Shown here one piece after another: positions 1-4,795 of a stretch of 37,475 nt of DNA. The notes below the pieces were generated by a model. The model saw only the letters and a program-made list of their open reading frames with translations. It made no database searches and was not told the DNA's origin. Every line of letters starts with the position of its first letter. Position 1 is the first letter of the stretch. The DNA lies in the IMG/VR virus record IMGVR_UViG_3300020183_000224, positions 1 through 37,475 of that record; one strand, 5' to 3'. Made by a program: the position numbers and the translations under genes. Origin of the DNA: a virus.

Positions 1-1
1 A

Positions 2-112
2 AAGGCACGTGAATTAGTAATTGAGGATTTTGGCTATGACGAAGAGGAATTAGATGAGCTGGTTGATTTTGACATAAGAGAATTCCAGGAATCCGACGTT
101 ATCGAAGCTTAA
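2..112 (+). CDS. C-terminal fragment of an unidentified acidic protein
   Basis: The reading frame is open from the left edge of the window and ends at a TAA, giving 36 residues; the start lies outside the window. The visible tail is strongly acidic, with runs of Glu and Asp such as EEELDELVDFD and the ending SDVIEA. Nothing in it identifies a family. The stop codon runs directly into an A-rich tract that begins the promoter of the next gene, an arrangement repeated after the next two genes. It is called as coding because the frame is uninterrupted and the spacing to the next promoter cassette matches that of its neighbours. Confidence 0.6.
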   Translation, partial: KARELVIEDFGYDEEELDELVDFDIREFQESDVIEA

Positions 113-140
113 AAAAAGTTTCAAAAAGATTAGGATCGCA

Positions 141-169
141 TTGATTTTTTTCTTAAATTTAAGTATAAT
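141..169 (+). promoter_or_regulatory. sigma70-like promoter, first copy of the early cassette
   Basis: TTGATT at 141-146 and TATAAT at 164-169 are separated by 17 bp, the classical spacing. An A-rich tract (113-127) precedes it and could act as an UP element. The block shares AGATTAGGAT (127-136) with the third cassette (1511-1520) and GGATCGCATTG (133-143) with the second (428-438). A GAGAG leader lies just before the ATG. Confidence 0.6.
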
Positions 170-184
170 TAAAAAATAAGAGAG

Positions 185-397
185 ATGACACGAAACCAAA
201 TTATCAAAGCAGCCTGCACACTAAATGCCGCTGACTTCTTAAACCTTATCGAGCACAATGGAGTGGACTTCGAGATCTTGATTCGCCATTCTCAGGATTA
301 TCCTGTAGATCCTAATTTAGGCCTTCTGCATATAATAGTCGAAGGATACCAGTTCACTGAGTCTTTAACATTCTTTAATGGCGAATTAACCGACTAA
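185..397 (+). CDS. small protein of unknown function, 70 aa
   Basis: This is a 70-residue, mildly acidic protein with no signal peptide or membrane segment and no recognised motif. It is predicted mainly helical in the first half (IIKAACTLNAADFLNLIEHN). The ATG is chosen because it follows directly on the GAGAG leader of a well-formed promoter (141-169), as for the next two cassette-driven genes. It is a single-gene transcription unit, bounded on both sides by promoter cassettes of the same type. That pattern suits an early phage gene, where small host-takeover proteins are common, but the function is unknown. Confidence 0.65.
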   Translation: MTRNQIIKAACTLNAADFLNLIEHNGVDFEILIRHSQDYPVDPNLGLLHIIVEGYQFTESLTFFNGELTD

Positions 398-435
398 AAA
401 AAGTTTAAAAAAGTTTGCGATTCGGGTGGATCGCA

Positions 436-464
436 TTGGATTTTTCCTTATCTTTATATAAATT
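436..464 (+). promoter_or_regulatory. sigma70-like promoter, second copy of the early cassette
   Basis: TTGGAT at 436-441 is followed after 17 bp by TAAATT (459-464), or after 15 bp by the overlapping TATAAA (457-462). An A-tract (396-413) lies upstream and a GAGAGA leader (470-475) downstream. The same TTGGATTTTTC start and ATAAATTAAAA end recur before the UV endonuclease gene (17994-18022), which supports it as a real element. Confidence 0.6.
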
Positions 465-478
465 AAAAAGAGAGATAT

Positions 479-1429
479 ATGATGAGTAATGTTTTTGAAC
501 CAGTTAGAATTAAAGGCAAGTTATTTGCCAAGAACACAACCACAGGTAGCATAGCGCCTAAAGACACCATCCGACACATCCAGCTATTGAATGCTGAGAA
601 GAACCGTGAGGTATTAGTAGTATCCGCAACGGGTCGAGTGACTCGAGTGCCGGCAATAGATATGGGTGTTGCATTGACTCCACCACCAGTAGCCAAGATG
701 TCCTTTATGCAGGCCAAAGAGCAACAAGACCCAGAGGAGATGTTTGCAAACATTGAGCGGCTGACTAAAATGGTAGGGCGTGGCATTCAACCATCACTTG
801 TTATTACCGGCGGTGCAGGTACCGGCAAGACGCATTTGGTTAAGAGTACATTGGAGCAAATGGGTCTTAAGGAGTCTAGCGACTTTGTTCACTTCAAGGG
901 TCGTGCTACCGCATGCGGTTTGTTTATTACGCTGTATGAGAATAGCGATAAGGTTATTGTGTTGGATGATTGTGACTCTGTATTCAAAGACGATGATGCA
1001 GTGAATATCCTCAAAGCGGCTTTGGATTCGTATGACACCCGCAAAATTAGTTATATCTCCACAAAGACGCTTAAAGATGAGTTTGGCAGTGAAGTGCCAC
1101 GTCACTTTGAGTTTACCGGGCGCATCATCTTTGTCTCCAATATTAACCAAAGCAAACTTGATGACGCAATTCGCTCACGCAGCTTTGTAAGTGATGTTGC
1201 CTTGACAACGGACCAGATGTTTACCAGAATGGGTCAGCTAATGGCGACAATGGAGCGTCGCATCCCGATGCCAGCTAAGGAGCAAGCAATGCAGTTGATG
1301 AAGGAGCTCTATGCAGAGTTTGATGGTGTAGAGATTAACCTTCGTAGCTTTATCAAGGCAGCTCGCATATGTGCAATGGGCTTTGACAATCCCAAGATGA
1401 TGATTGCAGAACAAATCATCCCGGCTTAG
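479..1429 (+). CDS. AAA+ family ATPase
   Basis: A 316-residue ATPase. The Walker A motif GGAGTGKT is at residues 111-118 and Walker B VIVLDDCD at 159-166. A sensor-1-like FVSN sits near 218-221, and an arginine pair in the segment DDAIRSRS (about 228-235) could supply the arginine finger. The N-terminal 100 residues match nothing I recognise. Similar stand-alone AAA+ proteins occur in many T4-like and jumbo phages, where their role is mostly unassigned. The ATG at 479 is followed at once by a second ATG (482), so either could be used. The gene is alone behind its own promoter, and its codon use is richer in G and C than the tail genes downstream. ATPase activity is well supported; the substrate (protein remodelling or DNA) is not. 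Confidence 0.85.
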   Translation: MMSNVFEPVRIKGKLFAKNTTTGSIAPKDTIRHIQLLNAEKNREVLVVSATGRVTRVPAIDMGVALTPPPVAKMSFMQAKEQQDPEEMFANIERLTKMVGRGIQPSLVITGGAGTGKTHLVKSTLEQMGLKESSDFVHFKGRATACGLFITLYENSDKVIVLDDCDSVFKDDDAVNILKAALDSYDTRKISYISTKTLKDEFGSEVPRHFEFTGRIIFVSNINQSKLDDAIRSRSFVSDVALTTDQMFTRMGQLMATMERRIPMPAKEQAMQLMKELYAEFDGVEINLRSFIKAARICAMGFDNPKMMIAEQIIPA

Positions 1430-1452
1430 AACGTACATATCTCGAATCAGGA

Positions 1453-1474
1453 TCCGGCGTCGAAAGGCGTCGGA
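1453..1474 (+). other. stem-loop with a GAAA tetraloop after the ATPase gene
   Basis: Positions 1453-1461 pair with 1466-1474 as a 9-bp, GC-rich stem (two G-T wobbles) closed by a GAAA loop. It lies 24 nt after the ATPase stop codon. No T-run follows, so it is not a standard intrinsic terminator; an mRNA 3'-end stabiliser or processing site is more likely. Confidence 0.5.
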
Positions 1475-1522
1475 TTACTGCTGTAAAAAAAGTTAAACAA
1501 AGTTGCAGAAAGATTAGGATAT

Positions 1523-1553
1523 TTGAAACATATTCCTTATCTTTAAGTATAAT
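1523..1553 (+). promoter_or_regulatory. sigma70-like promoter, third copy of the early cassette
   Basis: TTGAAA at 1523-1528 and TATAAT at 1548-1553 are spaced 19 bp apart. An A-tract (1484-1500) and the shared AGATTAGGAT (1511-1520) lie upstream, and a GAGAGAGA leader lies before the ATG. Spacing is a little long, but the cassette as a whole is clearly a relative of those at 113-184 and 398-478. Confidence 0.55.
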
Positions 1554-1571
1554 AATTAAAAGAGAGAGACA

Positions 1572-1802
1572 ATGACCAAGAAGAACATGATCCAAGAGAT
1601 ACAGAATCAAGAAGCCCAAGCATATTTAAGTTACATGCAGTCCACGCAATGGTATGGTGCGTCGGATACATTAACCGATCGTCTAAGAGGTAAGTGGGCA
1701 GGCATATATCAATTGATGGAGTCGTTAGGCATTGCATCCGACTTAAGTCATCCAGACAATGTAGCTGCTGCAGAGATACGCGAGTCATTAGCATCGGCAT
1801 AA
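1572..1802 (+). CDS. small protein of unknown function, 76 aa
   Basis: This 76-residue protein is probably all helical and has no membrane segment, cysteine or recognised motif. It contains an aromatic patch (AYLSYMQSTQWYGAS) and an Ala-rich C-terminus. The ATG follows the GAGAGA leader of its own promoter cassette. A strong terminator lies 67 nt after its stop codon, so it appears to be a monocistronic unit and the last of the run of cassette-driven genes. Function unknown; early expression is inferred only from the promoter type. Confidence 0.65.
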   Translation: MTKKNMIQEIQNQEAQAYLSYMQSTQWYGASDTLTDRLRGKWAGIYQLMESLGIASDLSHPDNVAAAEIRESLASA

Positions 1803-1868
1803 GAGCATCGCAATCAGCGACCCGGGCCGTCTCGTAAAGGCGCCACTGATTTAAATGGGGTCAACATG

Positions 1869-1893
1869 GGGGGGCAATAGCCCCCCTTTTTTT
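1869..1893 (+). terminator. strong intrinsic terminator with a G6C/GC6 stem
   Basis: GGGGGGC at 1869-1875 pairs with GCCCCCC at 1880-1886 around an AATA loop, followed by seven T residues (1887-1893). This is a textbook rho-independent terminator with an unusually GC-rich stem for such an AT-rich genome. It ends the transcription unit of the preceding 76-residue gene. Confidence 0.85.
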
Positions 1894-1895
1894 AT

Positions 1896-1976
1896 GGGGG
1901 TATGGGGGGGTGTAAACGGGGGGTGAACGGGGGGCTATATAGGGGGGTGGGGGAGGGTTTCGTTAAAGGGGTAGGG
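1896..1976 (+). other. dense G-tract region with G-quadruplex potential
   Basis: Nine G-tracts of lengths 5, 7, 6, 6, 6, 5, 3, 4 and 3 occur in 81 bases, and the first six are separated by loops of only 3, 7, 5, 7 and 1 nt. This satisfies the canonical G-quadruplex pattern with at least five stacked tetrads, on the + strand only. A C5 block at 1979-1983, inside ACCCCCAT (1978-1985), is exactly complementary to ATGGGGGT at 1894-1901, so an alternative hairpin is possible. No reading frame explains it. The rest of the 299-bp gap (1803-2101) holds a terminator before it and a palindrome and late motif after it. Confidence 0.8.
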
Positions 1977-2056
1977 CACCCCCATCTAGATGAGGATGGT
2001 TATATATGTTTTTCTCGCACGGGGAGATTTTTTGCTATATAGGTGCTCTTTATTGA

Positions 2057-2073
2057 ATATGACAGTGTCATAT
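2057..2073. promoter_or_regulatory. perfect palindrome, operator-like
   Basis: ATATGACA and TGTCATAT form an exact 8-bp inverted repeat around a single G. Its last base overlaps the first T of the late-promoter-like TATTTAT at 2073-2079, upstream of the gene starting at 2102. That placement suits a repressor or activator site; a short hairpin (7-bp stem, AGT loop) is the alternative. Confidence 0.45.
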
Positions 2074-2079
2074 ATTTAT
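2073..2079 (+). promoter_or_regulatory. putative late promoter motif TATTTAT
   Basis: One of 13 TATTTATW motifs found shortly before start codons in this window. The next ATG (2102) is 22 nt downstream. It may be the recognition element of the gp55-like sigma factor encoded at 21455. Confidence 0.4.
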
Positions 2080-2101
2080 TATTAGATAACGGACATCACC
2101 C

Positions 2102-2377
2102 ATGAAAAACACATATCTCCAACGTTGGAAGCAGTACTTAAAAGAAAACAATGACAAAACGCCTGATGACATTGTGCATGAAAAAATTGACACATTCGTT
2201 GATGGTACCATCGATAAGTTCATAGATTTAATGAATGAATTAAATGAAGAATTGTTGCAACACGGAATTCCAGCTGGTAATCATTTTCGCGAAGCACAAC
2301 TGCAGTTTCAACAAGAGATGCTGGCATTAGCTAGTGAAATAATTGACAAGATTCATGAAGATGAAGTATTTAATTAA
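2102..2377 (+). CDS. small helical protein of unknown function, 91 aa
   Basis: A 91-residue, highly charged protein, almost certainly all helical, with heptad-like spacing in FIDLMNELNEELLQHG that suggests a short coiled coil. There is no signal peptide, membrane segment or cysteine. The ATG is preceded by CATCACC with no clear ribosome binding site, but it lies 22 nt after a late-type motif. It is the first gene after the G-rich non-coding segment. No LxE-type targeting leader is visible, unlike the two genes that follow. Function unknown. Confidence 0.65.
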   Translation: MKNTYLQRWKQYLKENNDKTPDDIVHEKIDTFVDGTIDKFIDLMNELNEELLQHGIPAGNHFREAQLQFQQEMLALASEIIDKIHEDEVFN

Positions 2378-2431
2378 ATGCACAATTCTTCGACGGCACA
2401 CAATACGGACGCATCACATTAAAGCCACGTC

Positions 2432-2467
2432 GTTTCCAGGAGCTTTACATCGTAAAGTTACGGAAAC
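2432..2467 (+). other. bipartite hairpin upstream of a late motif
   Basis: GTTTCC (2432-2437) pairs with GGAAAC (2462-2467), and inside it CTTTAC (2443-2448) pairs with GTAAAG (2452-2457) around a 3-nt loop. It ends 3 nt before the TATTTAT motif at 2471. No T-run follows, so a regulatory role at the promoter or an RNA-stability role is more likely than termination. Confidence 0.45.
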
Positions 2468-2470
2468 CAA

Positions 2471-2477
2471 TATTTAT
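2471..2477 (+). promoter_or_regulatory. putative late promoter motif TATTTAT
   Basis: The motif lies only 4 nt before the ATG at 2482, the same geometry as at 4273-4284. The two sites share AATATTTATTA followed closely by the ATG. If it works as a -10 element the transcript would be almost leaderless. Confidence 0.4.
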
Positions 2478-2481
2478 TAGT

Positions 2482-3039
2482 ATGATACGATTAAAGCAAT
2501 TGCTGATGGAATGGACGGGCGAATCCTGGAATTCCTGTGCACATTGGGCGGAAACCAAAGCCAAATGGGATGGGGGAAAAACGGACAATGGTCGCATTCG
2601 ACCCAAAATCGATATTGAAAAATCCGACGCTGCATTTCGACTTGCATATACAGGACCGAAAAGCGGTTGGGCCGTATCGCATGCCAATCGCAGCAGTGGA
2701 GATACTTTGCATCAAATATTCAACGTGTTGGTATGCGAATGCAATCCATGGTTAAAGGATCAATCGCTGCGGCCCGACATTGAAAACGTTGCAATTACCA
2801 GTCAAGTCAATAAAGGTACATACAATGTAACAATCACAATACCAATGCTTGCAGAAGCCGATGACGCTAAGCATTGGCAGATCAATCGTAGAGGCGGTAT
2901 GGGCCATGATCCGGGTGCAAATAGCATTCTAAATGCAACGCGCAACGAGCCCAATCTGCAAGGTCCCGTACGTTTCAACGTTGACCCAGGTAACATTACT
3001 GAATACATGGTGTGTTATACTTTATCAAAAAAGACTTGA
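2482..3039 (+). CDS. putative head-internal protein with capsid-targeting leader
   Basis: A 185-residue protein of unknown fold. Its first ten residues, MIRLKQLLME, resemble the T4 capsid-targeting sequence: a short basic and hydrophobic helix ending in L-x-E, where the T4 prohead protease gp21 cuts. The remaining sequence is mixed, with several Trp, a GGMGHDPGAN turn near residue 140, and no membrane segment. There is no Shine-Dalgarno site, and a late-type motif ends 4 nt upstream; the start is supported by the match of its first residues to those of the genes at 4796 and 4373. The next gene follows after 4 nt and has a leader of the same kind. Packaging into the head is an inference from the leader, not a known property of this protein. 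Confidence 0.65.
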   Translation: MIRLKQLLMEWTGESWNSCAHWAETKAKWDGGKTDNGRIRPKIDIEKSDAAFRLAYTGPKSGWAVSHANRSSGDTLHQIFNVLVCECNPWLKDQSLRPDIENVAITSQVNKGTYNVTITIPMLAEADDAKHWQINRRGGMGHDPGANSILNATRNEPNLQGPVRFNVDPGNITEYMVCYTLSKKT

Positions 3040-3043
3040 CGTC

Positions 3044-3547
3044 ATGATACAATTAACGCAACTTGTAACAGAAATAACTTTAGGCGGGGTGACTCCTTAT
3101 GCAACCCAGTTTACCTGGATCAAAAACTCGAGAAACTATCGCGAAGCCGAATTTCAAGCAGATGGTGTACGCATCACTCTGGCAATGGTGGATCAAGGTG
3201 CACAACAATGGGCATTTGCCATGTTGACGCCTACCCAAGACGGTGAAGGCCATACTGTGGCGCATGACCGAAGCGCAGCAGCCGGACGCGTCAATTACCT
3301 GCGTCTCATGAGTACCGCGTTGGAAGCCCTCTTAGATTTTGCAACACAATGGCAACCTGCAAGCATCGACATAACGGGGTCTGACACTAGCAGTGGGGAC
3401 AAGGAAGCCCAAAAGACACGCATATATCGCGCCTTGTTAGCAGCAAACATGACACGCATCACTACGGCAGGATATCGCGTCTTGGATCGGCCCGCGGGTC
3501 TTTGGTTGGTGCGAGCCGGCATAGCTACAACACGAAAGGAGTCCTGA
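3044..3547 (+). CDS. putative head-internal protein, 167 aa
   Basis: The reading frame is open upstream to 2933, but that would overlap the preceding gene by about 107 nt. The ATG at 3044, 4 nt after the preceding stop, gives the leader MIQLTQLVTE, like those of its neighbours, so it is preferred. The 167-residue product is a mixed alpha/beta protein with no membrane segment. Its second half, with TSSGDKEAQKTRIYRAL then GYRVLDRPAGLWLVRA, has a helix-then-strand pattern reminiscent of small phage proteins with acyltransferase-like folds, but no catalytic motif supports that. Codons here are GC-richer than in the tail genes. Likely cotranscribed with the gene at 2482. Confidence 0.65.
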   Translation: MIQLTQLVTEITLGGVTPYATQFTWIKNSRNYREAEFQADGVRITLAMVDQGAQQWAFAMLTPTQDGEGHTVAHDRSAAAGRVNYLRLMSTALEALLDFATQWQPASIDITGSDTSSGDKEAQKTRIYRALLAANMTRITTAGYRVLDRPAGLWLVRAGIATTRKES

Positions 3548-3605
3548 AAGGACGCTATTATGGGGTAACGGGCGTACTAACGTACTAGTTTATATGGTAT
3601 TGCAA

Positions 3606-3612
3606 TATTTAT
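3606..3612 (+). promoter_or_regulatory. putative late promoter motif TATTTAT
   Basis: TATTTAT followed by TAAAAAA, 16 nt before the ATG at 3629. Part of the family of motifs seen before late genes on both strands. Confidence 0.45.
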
Positions 3613-3628
3613 TTAAAAAAGATATATC

Positions 3629-4180
3629 ATGAAAAAACTTAAGGATATTTTATTGGAAGGGTATGCGTGGGAACGTAAACCAGATGGATCTTTACCTACC
3701 CTTAAGGATGCTATAGCAACACACGCAGCCAATATAGCCGAATCGGAGAAAAATATTAGTGATTTAGAATATGCAATTAAACAACATGAAGCTGATAATC
3801 ATGTTTATGATAAAACTAAAATAACAAATATATACAATCAATTGCCTAATTCAGATCAAGAACAAGCTAAAAAGAAATATCCAAAATATTTTGGCAACCC
3901 GAAAAGATGGCAAGATTCAGATGGCGACGGTAAATGGTATGAGCCGGGACAAGATGTAAAAGAAATTACAGAAGGTCATACTGATCATGGTGTATTGGAT
4001 TTAGTTTCAGAGGCTGAAGATATATTGCAACGTTTGCGAAGCAATATGGCTACTAATAGTGTTTTGCAACGTGAAGAAAAAATGGGATATCTTCGTGCAT
4101 TTGATGAATTATTAGACTTATTAAGCGAATTAAGACAGCCAAAACTTTTTCCAAACTTTTTTCCTACCGAAATGGAATAA
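3629..4180 (+). CDS. putative head-internal protein with GYAWERKP module
   Basis: A 183-residue hydrophilic protein starting MKKLKDILLE, a capsid-targeting-like leader ending in L-L-E, followed at once by GYAWERKP. The same leader plus GYAWERKP and a spaced LPTL recur in the gene at 4373, so the two share a duplicated N-terminal module while the rest differs. Residues 96-101 read DSDGDG within a segment resembling a calcium-binding EF-hand or dockerin loop. The C-terminal third is helical (VSEAEDILQRLRSN and onward). A late-type motif precedes it by 16 nt and an intrinsic terminator lies 46 nt after the stop. Delivery in the capsid is inferred from the leader; the function of the body is unknown. 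Confidence 0.7.
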   Translation: MKKLKDILLEGYAWERKPDGSLPTLKDAIATHAANIAESEKNISDLEYAIKQHEADNHVYDKTKITNIYNQLPNSDQEQAKKKYPKYFGNPKRWQDSDGDGKWYEPGQDVKEITEGHTDHGVLDLVSEAEDILQRLRSNMATNSVLQREEKMGYLRAFDELLDLLSELRQPKLFPNFFPTEME

Positions 4181-4226
4181 AGATGCCTGCTACCTTAGGC
4201 GGAACATTTCGAGGCAAATGTTTAAG

Positions 4227-4251
4227 AGTGCGTCTTTGGGCGCACTTTTTT
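4227..4251 (+). terminator. intrinsic terminator
   Basis: AGTGCG (4227-4232) pairs with CGCACT (4241-4246) around an 8-nt loop, with a run of six T residues at 4246-4251. It separates the gene ending at 4180 from the next late-type motif at 4273. Confidence 0.75.
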
Positions 4252-4272
4252 ACTGTAAAATGATACTAGCAA

Positions 4273-4279
4273 TATTTAT
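4273..4279 (+). promoter_or_regulatory. putative late promoter motif TATTTAT
   Basis: Lies 22 bp after a terminator and 4 nt before the ATG of a 30-residue membrane peptide (4284). It starts the unit that includes the genes at 4373 and 4796. Confidence 0.45.
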
Positions 4280-4283
4280 TAAT

Positions 4284-4376
4284 ATGAATAGGTTATTTGC
4301 ATTTATACAAGGTAGCATTGCAATAGTTGTTGCTGCGTTATATAGCGTATATGAAATTATTAAAGGACATCGATGA
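4284..4376 (+). CDS. tiny single-pass membrane peptide, 30 aa
   Basis: This 30-residue reading frame starts 4 nt after a late-type motif and ends in TGA, which overlaps the next start codon as ATGA (4373-4376). The peptide has one hydrophobic stretch, roughly FAFIQGSIAIVVAALYSVY, flanked by Arg near the start and Lys, His and Arg at the end, so a single membrane helix is likely. The start-stop overlap suggests translational coupling to the 139-residue gene downstream. It could be a genuine membrane peptide (holin-like or host-modifying) or a leader peptide. It is too short to assign to a family. Confidence 0.5.
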   Translation: MNRLFAFIQGSIAIVVAALYSVYEIIKGHR

Positions 4377-4792
4377 AATTAAAGACATTATTAGAAGGAT
4401 ATGCTTGGGAACGTAAACCTGGTAAAGGATTGCCTACATTAGCCGAAGTAGAAGCACAGCACCGTAAAAATTTAACAGAAGACGAAACTGATTTTTTAAC
4501 ATCAATTGACGCTTTAAGTACAGCTTGTAAAGAAGCTCAAACAGCAATGGCTTCTGCAGTACGAAATTTAGATTTCGGAACATCGGATGATGCTGCTACA
4601 GCAAAAAAGGCATTAACACAAAATGTCAATACCGTTATGGATGCTTTATGCATGTATGTTGATGGAATTAAAAAATTGTATGTCGAATATCCTAATCAAT
4701 CTTTAGAAGATTATGTTACCGACGGTACCGATATTTTTAAGTTGGTGCCGGCCGATGGCGGCGAAGGTACTGGAAAATTAAATTTTTACTAA
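4373..4792 (+). CDS. putative head-internal protein, GYAWERKP paralogue
   Basis: A 139-residue protein starting MKLKTLLE, then GYAWERKPGKGLPTL. This repeats the N-terminal module of the gene at 3629, with the L-L-E site placed two residues earlier. The remainder is mainly helical and unrelated by eye to its paralogue, ending in a short Gly-rich tail (DGGEGTG). The start overlaps the stop of the upstream membrane peptide (ATGA), and AAAGGA a few bases upstream can serve as a ribosome binding site. The next gene begins 3 nt after its stop. By analogy with T4 internal proteins it would be cut after Glu-8 and carried in the head; this is inference. Confidence 0.7.
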   Translation: MKLKTLLEGYAWERKPGKGLPTLAEVEAQHRKNLTEDETDFLTSIDALSTACKEAQTAMASAVRNLDFGTSDDAATAKKALTQNVNTVMDALCMYVDGIKKLYVEYPNQSLEDYVTDGTDIFKLVPADGGEGTGKLNFY

Positions 4793-4795
4793 TAT

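Noticed and set aside
2378-2422. 14-codon frame after the gene at 2102 (TAAATG junction)
   Set aside because: Too short, with no motif; kept as non-coding.
2933-3043. Upstream extension of the gene at 3044
   Set aside because: It overlaps the previous gene by 107 nt, and ATG 3044 gives a leader matching its neighbours.
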